A stretch of 34,824 bases of DNA from Tritrichomonas foetus (lineage: Eukaryota; Parabasalia; Tritrichomonadida; Tritrichomonadidae), in assembly GCA_001839685.1 (NCBI GenBank), contig MLAK01000978.1:6984-41807 (forward strand), given 5' to 3'. Shown here one piece after another: positions 9,466 through 18,593 of the stretch; the first letter of the stretch is position 1, and each line of letters starts with the position of its first letter. The notes under the pieces are model-generated. The model made no database searches, was not told the origin of the DNA, and worked only from the letters and a program-made list of their open reading frames with translations. The translations under genes were made by a program, and so were the position numbers.

Positions 9466-10146
9466 TTACTTCTTTTTGTCCTTCTTCTTATCCTTGTCCT
9501 TTTTCTTATCTTTATCTTTTTTCTTATCCTTATCCTTTTTCTTGTCTTTGTCCTTTTTCTTGTCTTTGTCCTTCTTATCCTTGACTGGCTGCTGTTGTGG
9601 AATGAGTCCATTTTGGTCGTATCCTGGAGGATACTGCATCATTCCTTGCGGCTGCATTTCAGGTTGTTGGGGCACTCCTGCATATTGCGGGACGGCCCCG
9701 CCATATGGCTGCTGGTATTGTGGCTGTGCGGGCGGCTGGTAATTCGGCGGATGAATTTGTGGCGCAGAATATGAATCTGAGTACGAATCTGAATATGATT
9801 CGTATGAATATGAATCCTTCTTATGCTTTTTGTCTTTCTTGTCCTTCTTGTGTTTTTTATCCTTTTTGTGTTTCTTATCCTTTTTGTCTTTTTTGTCTTT
9901 CTTTTTCTTTCCTTCCGGATTTGGATATTGGCCTGGCGGATACTGGCCTGGGGGAAATTGACCAGGCGGATACTGGCCGGGCGGCATTTGGCCGGGCGGA
10001 TACTGACCTGGATAGGCTGCAACGGGGACTGGCGGGGAACCTGGATATGGCGCGTATTGCTGTTGGGGAGATGCTGGGTTTTGACCTGGGGTGGGAAGGC
10101 TGTATGACTGCTGCTGGCCTTGAGGATATTGCGGCGGGTATGACAT
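9466..10146 (-). CDS. PPGQY-repeat and KKDKK-repeat disordered protein
   Basis: A 226-residue protein with an ATG start, entirely low complexity, in clear blocks. Residues 1-45 are Gln/Pro/Tyr-rich. Residues about 46-75 are repeated (M/Y/F)PPGQ units, like the XYPPX tails of annexins, synexin and rhodopsins. Residues about 79-111 are Lys/Asp/His repeats (KKDKKHKKD). Residues about 112-127 are a Tyr/Ser/Asp block (SYSDSYSDSYS). Residues about 130-187 are a second Pro/Gln/Tyr block, and from about 188 to the end there are five or so DKDKKK units. No signal peptide or membrane segment. Such polyelectrolyte and Tyr-rich blocks favour phase separation or binding to membranes or nucleic acid; that is inference. 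Long opposite-strand frames here are shadows of the repeats. Confidence 0.8.
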   Translation of the reverse strand: MSYPPQYPQGQQQSYSLPTPGQNPASPQQQYAPYPGSPPVPVAAYPGQYPPGQMPPGQYPPGQFPPGQYPPGQYPNPEGKKKKDKKDKKDKKHKKDKKHKKDKKDKKHKKDSYSYESYSDSYSDSYSAPQIHPPNYQPPAQPQYQQPYGGAVPQYAGVPQQPEMQPQGMMQYPPGYDQNGLIPQQQPVKDKKDKDKKKDKDKKKDKDKKKDKDKKKDKDKKKDKKK

Positions 10147-10594
10147 TGTCGAAATTACGCTCGATTAATTGTTTGACAGAAAATTTATAAAGTATTTAAA
10201 AAGTGGAATTGTTTTATGTTCATTCAAATTTAGTGAAGGATGATGTGATGTTGGAATATCGAGAATGTTAACGATAACTGGAAAAATTATTCACAAAAAT
10301 TCAGAAAAAGTGATTTTATTATGTTCCCAAATTGAGAAGAATTATTCATAATTGAATATATATTTGAATTAACGGCATATCACCACAACTTTTGTGAGAA
10401 ATAGCAATAATTTGATTGTAAACTGGTTTCAGAAAATTCGGAGCATGTTTGAATGAAAATAACACAAAAATGGGGAAATTGAAAGAAAATCAAAAACAGC
10501 AGATTTTATTTGAATATGGCATATAATGTAAACTAATGAAAAGTGATCATGATTTTCGAACATGTCGCTTTTATTAATAAAAGGTGAAATGAAT
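10147..10594. other. Intergenic spacer upstream of the low-complexity gene
   Basis: AT-rich spacer holding the presumed promoter of the minus-strand low-complexity gene. It contains TAACGATA near 10269-10276, which resembles the Myb recognition element described for a T. vaginalis promoter (recalled, not checked). No gene seen. Confidence 0.4.
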
Positions 10595-10605
10595 TCACCT
10601 TATTA
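10575..10605. other. Inverted repeat, AAGGTGAA/TTCACCTT
   Basis: AAGGTGAA (10581-10588) and TTCACCTT (10594-10601) form an 8-bp perfect stem with a 5-nt loop. It extends through TAATA/ATTA on either side with a two-base bulge. It overlaps the end of the short coding remnant at 10595-10810. Purpose unknown. Confidence 0.5.
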
Positions 10606-10810
10606 AATTCAGAATATCATCGATATGAGGAAGGGAAGAAATCTGCTGTAGCTCCTCGTTTCTTTGTTGTCGTTTCATCATATCGTATCGATAATTTAGA
10701 AGACTGGCCCATTCGAAATCGGGTTTATCTTTTATCCATCACCGAAAATTGTTTGGTTTATTCGCCAAATTCCGAAATAACAAAAAAATGAAGGAGGAAA
10801 AAAAAAGCAT
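10595..10810 (-). pseudogene. Short coding remnant with one in-frame TGA
   Basis: From the ATG at 10808-10810 the frame reads 23 codons to a TGA, then continues in the same frame for 47 more codons to a second TGA. The downstream part is strikingly protein-like: WIKDKPDFEWASLL, then an Arg/Gln/Glu-rich helix, then SLPHIDDILNLIR. The part just before the TGA (RNLANKPNNFR) also looks coding. Trichomonads use TGA as stop, so either this is a pseudogene broken by one substitution or the downstream part is an exon or fragment of something else. No splice motifs were found around the TGA. Family unknown. Confidence 0.4.
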
Positions 10811-10916
10811 TTATCCGAAATAATATCAATTTTTTAGTAACAACACAACTATTTCTATTATCTAAATTTTTTATAAAATATAACATCAAGTAAAAGCGAA
10901 AAAAGAGAGTAAAAAT

Positions 10917-13280
10917 TTATTTCATATTTCTAATATTAACAACAATTACTGAAATGTTATCAAGTGATCCACCTGCAAATGCTGTATTTCGTATTCTATA
11001 AGCAGCATCAAATGCTGAATTTGAGTTAGATGCAATTTGTGAAACATTGTCATTTGAAAGTACGTCAAAAACACCATCGCAGCAAATAACCAAGTATTTA
11101 TCGTCTTGCTCTATACTAAATTCGCAAATTGTTGGTTCATGACCAACACCGGGTATTGAATAATCACCCATTGATCTTGCAACAGCTAGTATACCATCAA
11201 CTCGATCTTTAGATACTTTTCCATATATGTTGTGAATTCTTTCAAATTCATCTCTCATTGTTGGTTTATGATCAATTGTTAATTCTCGAGATTTGCCATC
11301 ATCTTTGACAATCAAGGCTCGAGCATCACCAAGATGTGCAGTGATTAATTTGTTATAATGTAAATAGCATAAACAAAGAGTTGAACCGTCTGAAAATTTC
11401 TGTTTTTGTAATAACTTCTCGCAATTTTTGAAAATCGATATAACATTTTGAGTACTAAATTCAAGATGTTTCAAAAAGAGTTCAACAAACTTATGCGCAA
11501 GAAATGTTGCTGTCTCTGATCCACCATGACCATCACAAACAGCATATAAACCTAAATCATCACGAACAATAATCGAATCTTCCATTGATTCTCTAAATCC
11601 AAGTAATTCAGAATATCCACTATTTTTACTTGTATTGAGATAATGTAAACAATTTGAAATCGATGCATTATTTACGCTAGTTATACATTCACGAAGGATA
11701 TCTTTATGATTAACATGCATAATTTCTGTATTAAAGATATCAACAGTATCAATAAATTTGCAATCTGTAATATCAACAAAATCACATTTAATTGGATTAC
11801 CAGTCACTTTTAAGTATTGTAAAAGTGGCATTTCATGAGTTCTTGGAAAAGCTCTGATTTCATTAAATGATAAATTTAATACAGTAATATCACTACCTTT
11901 AATACATTCTGGAAGTTTCTCAATTTTATTGTATGAAACATCGATAACTTTCGTGTGTTCCCCGATGAATGGAAAAACTGTGAGCTGGTTTTGAGATAAA
12001 TAAAGATAAGTGATACTTGGAACCTGGGGAAAACCAACAAGCTGGTTTCCACTAAAATCGACTAATTTAAGAAAGTTGCACTCTTCAAAGATGTCATCAA
12101 CAAAACTAATATTACAATAGCTAGCTGTCACCCTTTCAATTCCTTTTGGCATTTTAGGTAAGCTTTTAATTGGGTTATGAGAAACATTTAAAATCTTTAA
12201 ATTTGAATTGGTAATTTCATTTGGAATTTCAGAAATATTATTGAATCCTGCTTCAAGTTTGTATAAATTTGATTCGAATAATTCAGATGGAAGTTTGTCA
12301 ATTTGATTGAATGAAACATCTAAAATCCTGAGATTTTTTGGTAAGGATTTAAGTGAAATTTCTTTTAACAAATTATGGTCGAAGTTGATGGTGTCACCTT
12401 TCATTCCAGTTTCTGGAATTTCTTCAAGTTCGTTATGTGAAAATGCTAAAAGTTGAAGCATTGGCGTTTCTTGAGGATCAATCGTTTTGATATTATTTTG
12501 ATAAGCAATAAATTTTCCCATAGTTGGAGGTAGTTTTGGAACATGCGTTAATTTGTTTCCAGAAATAGCCAACGTTTTTAGATTGGGTAGATTTGTCACA
12601 TTTTCTGAGATTTCTGAAATGTTATTTGATAATAAACTAATGTCTTGTAATGTGTTTGGTAACTGACAGTTAAATTCAGTGATAAGATTATCATCTAAAT
12701 TCAAAGTTCGAAGTGTTGGACAACATTGGGCCAAATTCGGAAGTGAAGAAATTCGATTTTTTGATAGATCCAATGAATTCAATGCAGGCAGGTTTAAACC
12801 TGGATCTACTGTTTCTATACAATTCAGTGAAGCTGATAAAGTATAAAGACTTTCAGAAGAAAGCAACAATTTTTTGATGAAATTGAAATCGACCATGATA
12901 TAATCTAAAGCCGGGAAATTCTGAAGCGATGGAATTTCTGTAAATCTGTTCTGCATTAAAATCAGCGACTGTAATGATGGATGCGAAAATGGCAATTTTG
13001 TGATTTTATTTTGCGATAAATCCAATCGTTTCAAAGATGGATAAGATTTCAATGCGTTTATGACGTTTTCTGGGACTTCGTTATACTGGTTATTTGACAG
13101 CAATACAATATTGACATTTTGAAGGTCCATTGGTAACGATTGGAATTTATTTCCGGACAGATATAAAGTTTTGACTTGGTGATTGGGGGGAACGAAAAAT
13201 GATACTTTTGTTAGTCCTTGGTCAACTAAATAAAGATCGCGTTGATCTTCTTTGAGTTCTGCCGATTCATGATTTCCCAT
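10917..13280 (-). CDS. LRR-PP2C protein phosphatase, predicted N-myristoylated
   Basis: A 787-residue protein. Residues about 30-540 are at least twenty leucine-rich repeats (LxxLxLSxNxIxxLP type). Residues about 555-787 are a PP2C (PPM) Ser/Thr phosphatase domain with its motifs intact: GFRESMED (561-568), DGHGG (583-587), LGDAR (650-654), RSMGD (702-706), DGVFD (735-739) and DNIS (774-777). The metal-binding acidic residues are therefore present. The N-terminus is MGNHES, a good N-myristoylation signal (Gly2, Ser6), suggesting membrane tethering. The order LRR then PP2C resembles PHLPP phosphatases and the LRR-PP2C part of fungal adenylyl cyclases; no PH or cyclase domain is present. It probably dephosphorylates signalling proteins at membranes. 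It sits 396 bp downstream of a gene on the same strand. Confidence 0.93.
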   Translation of the reverse strand: MGNHESAELKEDQRDLYLVDQGLTKVSFFVPPNHQVKTLYLSGNKFQSLPMDLQNVNIVLLSNNQYNEVPENVINALKSYPSLKRLDLSQNKITKLPFSHPSLQSLILMQNRFTEIPSLQNFPALDYIMVDFNFIKKLLLSSESLYTLSASLNCIETVDPGLNLPALNSLDLSKNRISSLPNLAQCCPTLRTLNLDDNLITEFNCQLPNTLQDISLLSNNISEISENVTNLPNLKTLAISGNKLTHVPKLPPTMGKFIAYQNNIKTIDPQETPMLQLLAFSHNELEEIPETGMKGDTINFDHNLLKEISLKSLPKNLRILDVSFNQIDKLPSELFESNLYKLEAGFNNISEIPNEITNSNLKILNVSHNPIKSLPKMPKGIERVTASYCNISFVDDIFEECNFLKLVDFSGNQLVGFPQVPSITYLYLSQNQLTVFPFIGEHTKVIDVSYNKIEKLPECIKGSDITVLNLSFNEIRAFPRTHEMPLLQYLKVTGNPIKCDFVDITDCKFIDTVDIFNTEIMHVNHKDILRECITSVNNASISNCLHYLNTSKNSGYSELLGFRESMEDSIIVRDDLGLYAVCDGHGGSETATFLAHKFVELFLKHLEFSTQNVISIFKNCEKLLQKQKFSDGSTLCLCYLHYNKLITAHLGDARALIVKDDGKSRELTIDHKPTMRDEFERIHNIYGKVSKDRVDGILAVARSMGDYSIPGVGHEPTICEFSIEQDDKYLVICCDGVFDVLSNDNVSQIASNSNSAFDAAYRIRNTAFAGGSLDNISVIVVNIRNMK

Positions 13281-13676
13281 TTACAGCCTTTGAATTTTCA
13301 CTTTTTCAGAAACAATGAATTTGAATTTTTTATATAACATTTCCCACATCACATTTTTTCACATCACGATTCCCAAATTAGGAATTTCAAAATTTAATAA
13401 CCCAGACTTTCTCATTAAGTATTAATTTTAAAAGAAAAAAGACAAATTTAAAAAATTGCGTGTGTTTATTAGCTTCAATATAACAAAAAGAAAACTATTT
13501 TACACAGCTGTGTAAACCTCATTGCTACACTCGATCTACAACGTTCTCCAAATATCAAAAGAGAGCTTACCAAAGTAATTAGTGCTACATAAATGAAAAT
13601 TAATCAGTAATTAATATTATAATAAATAAGAGTTCATACTTTTTTGAGTTATCTTAGGATTTTTGATCTATCATTT
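13281..13676. other. Intergenic spacer, no gene
   Basis: A 396-bp AT-rich spacer upstream of the LRR-PP2C gene. A copy of TTCACTTTTTCA occurs on the plus strand at 13297-13308, only 7 nt before an ATG that opens a 37-codon frame of doubtful reality. Nothing else seen. Confidence 0.45.
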
Positions 13677-15278
13677 TCATAAATGATTCATTGATAAACT
13701 TCCAAAAAATTCAATAAAAGAAAATTGCATCATATATTTATCTCTCCAATTTCTCCCAAGTTGTTTAAACCGAACATATCTAGCATATTCATTGTTTTGA
13801 CCATTATTAATCGTGAATGAAGATCGAACGTGGCTTTCATTTAATGATGAATCATTATTTTGTTGATCAATTATTTTCCAGTTCTCCTTATTATTAGAAA
13901 TTTCTATTACCCAATTTCTTGGATGATCATTGCATCGAACTCTTCTAGAGGACATGATTGTATAATCGGTTAATTTGACTCTTTTATTTTTAAAGTCGAA
14001 AATAAAGAAGGAGTTTTCGACATCATTGGTCCAGAAATCAGAATCAGAATTATGATCTACAAGAGTTGATATATCTTGATCATTAGTTCCACTTCCAGAT
14101 GCAAAAACGTCAACTATTTTTAACTTACAAATATTTCCTTTGTATTGATTTGTTAAATATCGTATAATACCATTCATTGGATCGTGTGGATTAAATTTAA
14201 ATTCCGAGACTTGAAATGAATAGCGAGTCCTTATAGGATCTTTACATAAACTTTTGAGATTATTTTGATAGCTGAAAGAATGGTTTCTATTAAAATATTG
14301 CACTAAACATCTCCAAATATTAGATGTGAGATAGTTGATATCAAATTGATTGAAAAAGTCACTGATATCTTCTTCTGGAAGAAATGAAAAATTGACGAAT
14401 TCAAACAATTGATAAAAATCAGATGATTTAGAAACCATTTTTCGAATAAATTTGTATATTTGTGATTCATTTTGTAATTTTAAATCTGATCGACTAAATA
14501 AATACGTTAAAATTGATAAAGAGAAATCTTCAAGTTTATTTACATCAACTTGATACATGTTTTTAGCAAGATAATTAAGTTCTTTATCAATGAATGACAA
14601 ATTCGTTTCAAAATCATTAATGTTAATTTCATTTATGTTAAAATTGCGTTTAGAACATTTCTCTAAGAGTTTAAAATATTTTAATTTCCTCCAAATGCGG
14701 TGAATTACGTTTGACGATGTGATACTTTTAGCAAATGAGGAATCAAGTGAAACAATGTCATTAATAGTTTCTTCATTACCAAGTAAGAATAGAATTGACA
14801 AGTTAAGTATGTGATTTAATTGTTTTTCATCCTCTGGGCTTAATTTTCCAGTCATTGACACTAAGTGCTCTATTTTATTGGTTTTATTTGCAATTACATC
14901 ACACATAATTGGTGATTGATCATTATTTTGGGAAATATTCACAATTGAAGTTAATAAATAATCATCAATTGTTATTGTATACTGTTTTTTAATTGGATCA
15001 ATTTTATGTAATTTTTTAATAAGCGGTGAGATTATGTCAGCAATTAAATGTGGAACATTGATTATTACTTTTGATTTCGAAAAAATTGTTTTTGATTCTT
15101 CTGAATGAACGAATTTGACAACAATATGGAAATCATTTTCATAAATGGACATATCAATATCTGACAATCCATTTTTAATAATTTTAAGCAAGTTCACATT
15201 AACAGAATTTTTCATATCTATGCGTGTGTTTTTCTTTTCTTTGAGTGAGATTTTATTCCTTTTGAAGCAATTCATCAT
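13677..15278 (-). CDS. BTB/BACK-like protein with C-terminal F5/8C domain
   Basis: The frame is open from 15305, but that codon is TTG; I chose the first ATG (15278), giving 533 residues. A methionine 21 residues further in (ATG at 15213-15215) is an alternative start. Residues about 55-110 resemble a divergent BTB fold of the type common in trichomonad proteins (VPHLIADIISPLI). About 250-330 resembles a BACK helical region (FEFVNFSFLPEEDISDFF). About 385-528 is an F5/8 type C (discoidin-like) beta-sandwich, with DFW, PRNWVIEIS and YARYVRFKQLG. There is no signal peptide, so the F5/8C domain is probably cytosolic, as in BTBD9-like proteins. A Cullin-3 adaptor role is possible but unproven. 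It is divergent from the cap methyltransferase gene, sharing a 474-bp spacer. Confidence 0.72.
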   Translation of the reverse strand: MMNCFKRNKISLKEKKNTRIDMKNSVNVNLLKIIKNGLSDIDMSIYENDFHIVVKFVHSEESKTIFSKSKVIINVPHLIADIISPLIKKLHKIDPIKKQYTITIDDYLLTSIVNISQNNDQSPIMCDVIANKTNKIEHLVSMTGKLSPEDEKQLNHILNLSILFLLGNEETINDIVSLDSSFAKSITSSNVIHRIWRKLKYFKLLEKCSKRNFNINEININDFETNLSFIDKELNYLAKNMYQVDVNKLEDFSLSILTYLFSRSDLKLQNESQIYKFIRKMVSKSSDFYQLFEFVNFSFLPEEDISDFFNQFDINYLTSNIWRCLVQYFNRNHSFSYQNNLKSLCKDPIRTRYSFQVSEFKFNPHDPMNGIIRYLTNQYKGNICKLKIVDVFASGSGTNDQDISTLVDHNSDSDFWTNDVENSFFIFDFKNKRVKLTDYTIMSSRRVRCNDHPRNWVIEISNNKENWKIIDQQNNDSSLNESHVRSSFTINNGQNNEYARYVRFKQLGRNWRDKYMMQFSFIEFFGSLSMNHL

Positions 15279-15752
15279 CGTATTAATCAACAAAATGAAG
15301 ATCAAAAAGTTTGAGTATTCTTCATGAATGTCATGAAATGCTCATTCAATATTTTTGAGACACGAAATAAATTGATCACAAAACCTTATTACCGAATGTT
15401 TTTTTGACCGAACTAATCATTTTGAATGCTGAAAAAAATAACAAGAGAAAAGGATAATGCTATGCGTGAACTATCAAATATAGAATGGAAAAAAAATTTC
15501 GGAAGAAAATCATATGTGTAACTTCATTTGACAAATTTTTAATTGATCATTGACATAAAATATTCGATGATTGTTCAAGATATCAAAATGATTTCATTAT
15601 TGAACAGAGATCGTGTAAATTATCAATGGTGCCATCAAAACATCGACAATATAAAACTCTTTCAAATCATTTTTGTAATTTGTGATACGTTTCATGATAG
15701 GATTTTTCTGTCATTATTGTGCCATCGTTAAGGTGAAAAATAGGTCAATTTC
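15279..15752. other. Divergent promoter region
   Basis: A 474-bp AT-rich spacer between the F5/8C gene (minus) and the cap methyltransferase (plus), presumably holding both promoters. A 62-codon frame at 15543-15731 has no recognisable content and ends just before the methyltransferase leader; not called. Confidence 0.45.
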
Positions 15753-16775
15753 ATGATCCAAGAAAGTGATCCCAATTTAACAGTCGCGAAAGGCTATGAC
15801 GAACGAGCCGCTGCAGGAATCCATAAAAAGATGGAAGCAACATCAAGGATACCTCATTTAAGCCATTTTAACAACTGGATAAAATCATGTTTAATTGCAA
15901 ATTATTGTCCAGAGAAATTTGCAACTATTTTTGATTGTGCTTGTGGTGTTGGTGGTGATATGCTGAAGCTCAAACTCAAATCACCTTCTTACATCGTTTT
16001 TGGTGATATCTCTATTGAATCTCTAACAATTGTTTATGCTAAATATTTGAGAATGAGAACACCATTTCAAGCTACATTCATTGGTGGTGATTGTTTTGGA
16101 TCAAACATTAATGAACTCATTCCCGATGTCAGATTTCATTATGTTCAATGCCAATTTTGTTTTCATTATGCGTTTCGAACTGAGGAGCTTGCACGAAATG
16201 CAGTTAAAAATGTTTGTTCTCAGCTTTTACCTGGTGGATCTGCTGTTTTAACAACTGTTGATGCTTGTGCGCTTGTTCGATTATTCCAAAATCATTCAGA
16301 CCTGAAAATTATTAAAAATTCAATTTTTTCTGTTGAAAGAAAGTTTGAATTAGTTGAAATTCCAACATTTGGTGCTGAAATTGTCTTTTCTTTAGTTGAA
16401 AGTCTTGCTTATCCTGAGTATTTGGTTCATCCTGGTGTCATAAAAGCTTTATTTTCTGAATTCGAAATGGAACTTGTTGAATCGAAATCTTTTCATGAAT
16501 TTTACAACGATACAATAAACAGTGATATGAACTCTGACAAAAAGCTATATATTAAGTTGCTTGAATTAAAGAATGGAATATCTGATGCAAATATGACACA
16601 GGATGAATGGGATGTAATTGGACTTTATCGATTTTACGTGTTCAGAAAGAAAGGAACTCTACCACCCCTTCCTAATTCAAAACCAAACTTGAAGAAGAAA
16701 TTTACAAATACATTTGATGTAATACAAGCGGAAACTGGTGAAGTAATTCAAAAAGAAGCAGCTGTATTGGACTAA
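15753..16775 (+). CDS. mRNA cap guanine-N7 methyltransferase
   Basis: A 340-residue S-adenosylmethionine-dependent methyltransferase of the Abd1/RNMT family, which methylates N7 of the 5' GpppN cap in the nucleus. Visible hallmarks are: YDERAAAG near the N-terminus (16-22, cap/SAM-contacting segment); HFNNWIKSCLI (38-48); SAM motif I FDCACGVGGDM (60-70); GDIS (84-87); the family-specific QFCFHYAF (134-141); LLPGG (158-162); PEYLVH; and the C-terminal TQDEWDVIGLYRFYVF, which matches the closing segment of RNMT. Length fits the catalytic core without the long N-terminal extension of animal enzymes. The start is an ATG immediately after TCAATTTC. Trichomonads carry conventional capped mRNAs, so this is likely an essential housekeeping gene. 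Confidence 0.92.
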   Translation: MIQESDPNLTVAKGYDERAAAGIHKKMEATSRIPHLSHFNNWIKSCLIANYCPEKFATIFDCACGVGGDMLKLKLKSPSYIVFGDISIESLTIVYAKYLRMRTPFQATFIGGDCFGSNINELIPDVRFHYVQCQFCFHYAFRTEELARNAVKNVCSQLLPGGSAVLTTVDACALVRLFQNHSDLKIIKNSIFSVERKFELVEIPTFGAEIVFSLVESLAYPEYLVHPGVIKALFSEFEMELVESKSFHEFYNDTINSDMNSDKKLYIKLLELKNGISDANMTQDEWDVIGLYRFYVFRKKGTLPPLPNSKPNLKKKFTNTFDVIQAETGEVIQKEAAVLD

Positions 16776-16986
16776 TTAATTCAAAATAGTCAAAACAAAA
16801 ATATTGTTAAAACGATATTTGTAAAAATTAAAATTGATCCTCCAGATAAAATAATAATAATAATCTGTTTTACACTTTTTATTAATACATAAAATCCGCA
16901 TTTAAAAATATCATTTAAAATATTTGGTTACTGATATATGTCGTTCTTTATATACAATAGAAGAATAGATAGTTCACTTATAGGTA

Positions 16987-17790
16987 TTATTTAATGGCAT
17001 TTTCAAATTGTTCAAGTTTCATTCCAGAATTGTTGGTGAAAATTTGTTGTATTTGTGAAATTGGACAAAAATGATAAGGCTTATTTTGAAAATGATAATA
17101 AACATTACTGTTTTTGGAATGAATACGTAATTTCTCTATGTTAAGAAGTCCATTTACATAATCAGGCACATTTCGAATATCTTTCTGGATTTTTCTCAAA
17201 TCTATGTAAATATTAGGAATAATAGTACATTTTAAGCTGCTTTTTGAAGAATGATTTTTTCATAAGCAGTTGGGTAAAGTCTTTCTCTTTTATCATCTTC
17301 ACCAATTTGCTTCCATAAACTCATTATATGACTGTTTGTTCTTGGTCAGCTTTACCGACAGTTTGAACATCATTTCTCATTAATAGAAGGCAAAGATTGG
17401 AAACTGCTGTACAGGCTGTGCATAATGATGGATATTAACCATATATTTATCCCTTAGTATTCTGTTTAAAAACTGTGTAATACATTTTAAAGTCTCTATT
17501 CCATTAAACAACCCATGAAATCGAATCCATTTTTGAATTAAAAACAAAACATTTTTTCTCAGTAATTTTTTCTGATCATCATCAACAAAAACATTTTTAT
17601 TTCTCATTTGATGATCAAATAACTCAATTAAATGTTTTAAGAAATGCTAAGTTGATGTTATTGCCTGAATTGAAAGAAAGAAGGGTTCATGGTCATTTCG
17701 AGTCATGAAATTAGGACCACAACAAAAATTTGCTAACAATAATCTTTTTAAAGATGCGTATTTGATATTTCCATATCATTCTAAATATTA
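16987..17790 (-). pseudogene. RasGEF pseudogene with catalytic core deleted
   Basis: Three separated blocks on the minus strand together look like a trichomonad RasGEF. Block 1 (about 17790-17380) reads KYASLKRLLLANFCCG, FFLSIQAIT, an in-frame TAG at 17647-17649, then FLKHLIELF and VLFLIQKWIRFHG. This resembles a RasGEF_N region. Block 2 (about 17335-17238), in another frame, reads MSLWKQIGEDDKRERLYPTAYEKIILQKAA. Block 3 (about 17217-16987) reads PDYVNGLLNIEKLR and HFQNKPYHFCPISQIQQIF, like the last helices of a CDC25/RasGEF domain. Roughly 150-200 residues of catalytic domain are missing between blocks 2 and 3. Stops and at least two frame changes show decay. Family call by motif recognition only. 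Confidence 0.68.
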
Positions 17791-18080
17791 GTACTTAACA
17801 AGTATTTGAGGTCTTATATTTTTCATGCAATACTTTGAATGGATTTCATTATCAGTTTCCTATTTTATATCATTCCTGAAGACAACTTTCATGAAAATAT
17901 GTTAGAATTTTTCATGAATAGGGGATAAAACACATTTTCAACTTGTTTCCATGACTCTCCGCATATTTAACTCTATTATATTTTAATGAATGAAAAAATA
18001 GAAAATCATTAATTAAATTAATAGTTAAATGAGTTGTTTTTCATGATAATAAAACAAATTCAAAACAATTTCCATTTGCA
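17791..18080. other. Intergenic, no gene
   Basis: AT-rich spacer between the RasGEF relic and the small acidic protein gene. It includes short fragments that might be the decayed 5' end of the relic; nothing else is seen. Confidence 0.4.
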
Positions 18081-18593
18081 TTAATGCAAATTAAAGAGAC
18101 CAAGTTTCGACACTTCATCGTTTGCTTGGCCCATTGGCTCAGAATCCTCTGTGTTTTCATCTGAGTCGTCAACTAATCTCGTTTCATTTCTTTTTTCACT
18201 TTGAGAGTTTTCAACACTTTGCTGACAATTCTCGTTATTTTTGGTTTTTTGACATTCAAGTATGATTGTCCTTACAATAGGCTCATCATACCTAGTGTCA
18301 GTGATATGGCAAGTAACTCCCTTTTCAAGCTCTTTTTTGTCAATTCCATCAAACAGTTCACGAACGTATTTATTTGTCAAATCTTGATGTTCGATTGATT
18401 CAATAGCTTCTTCATATTCAGGAAGGTAGTTGTACACAACTTCAAAATAAAGATTGTTGTTTTCCACAGATCTCATTAAGAAGTTGTTTTTATCGAGAAA
18501 GACTTCCAGTGAAATGTCGCGCTTGATGCTCCCATTACCGCCATATGGTGAGTTCATAAGATGGTGAATATCACTTTTTTGATAATTGCTCAT
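18081..18593 (-). CDS. Small acidic protein of unknown function
   Basis: The frame is open from 18617 (TTG); the first ATG at 18593 gives 170 residues. I do not recognise a family. Residues about 25-115 look like a small folded region with alternating hydrophobics (SLEVFLDKNNFLMRS, LYFEVVYNYLPEYEEAI). The final 50 residues are strongly acidic and Ser/Asn-rich (LVDDSDENTEDSEP), probably disordered. There is no signal peptide or membrane helix. Clean codon use and a sharp composition difference from the flanking spacers support a real gene, but it could also be a recently disabled fragment given the pseudogene next door. Confidence 0.6.
   Translation of the reverse strand: MSNYQKSDIHHLMNSPYGGNGSIKRDISLEVFLDKNNFLMRSVENNNLYFEVVYNYLPEYEEAIESIEHQDLTNKYVRELFDGIDKKELEKGVTCHITDTRYDEPIVRTIILECQKTKNNENCQQSVENSQSEKRNETRLVDDSDENTEDSEPMGQANDEVSKLGLFNLH

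Noticed and set aside
9461..10190. Plus-strand Phe/Leu/Ser-rich frames
   Set aside because: They are antisense shadows of the KKDKK and PPGQ repeats of the minus-strand gene.
15543..15731. 62-codon frame upstream of the cap methyltransferase
   Set aside because: No protein-like composition; it lies in the expected promoter region.
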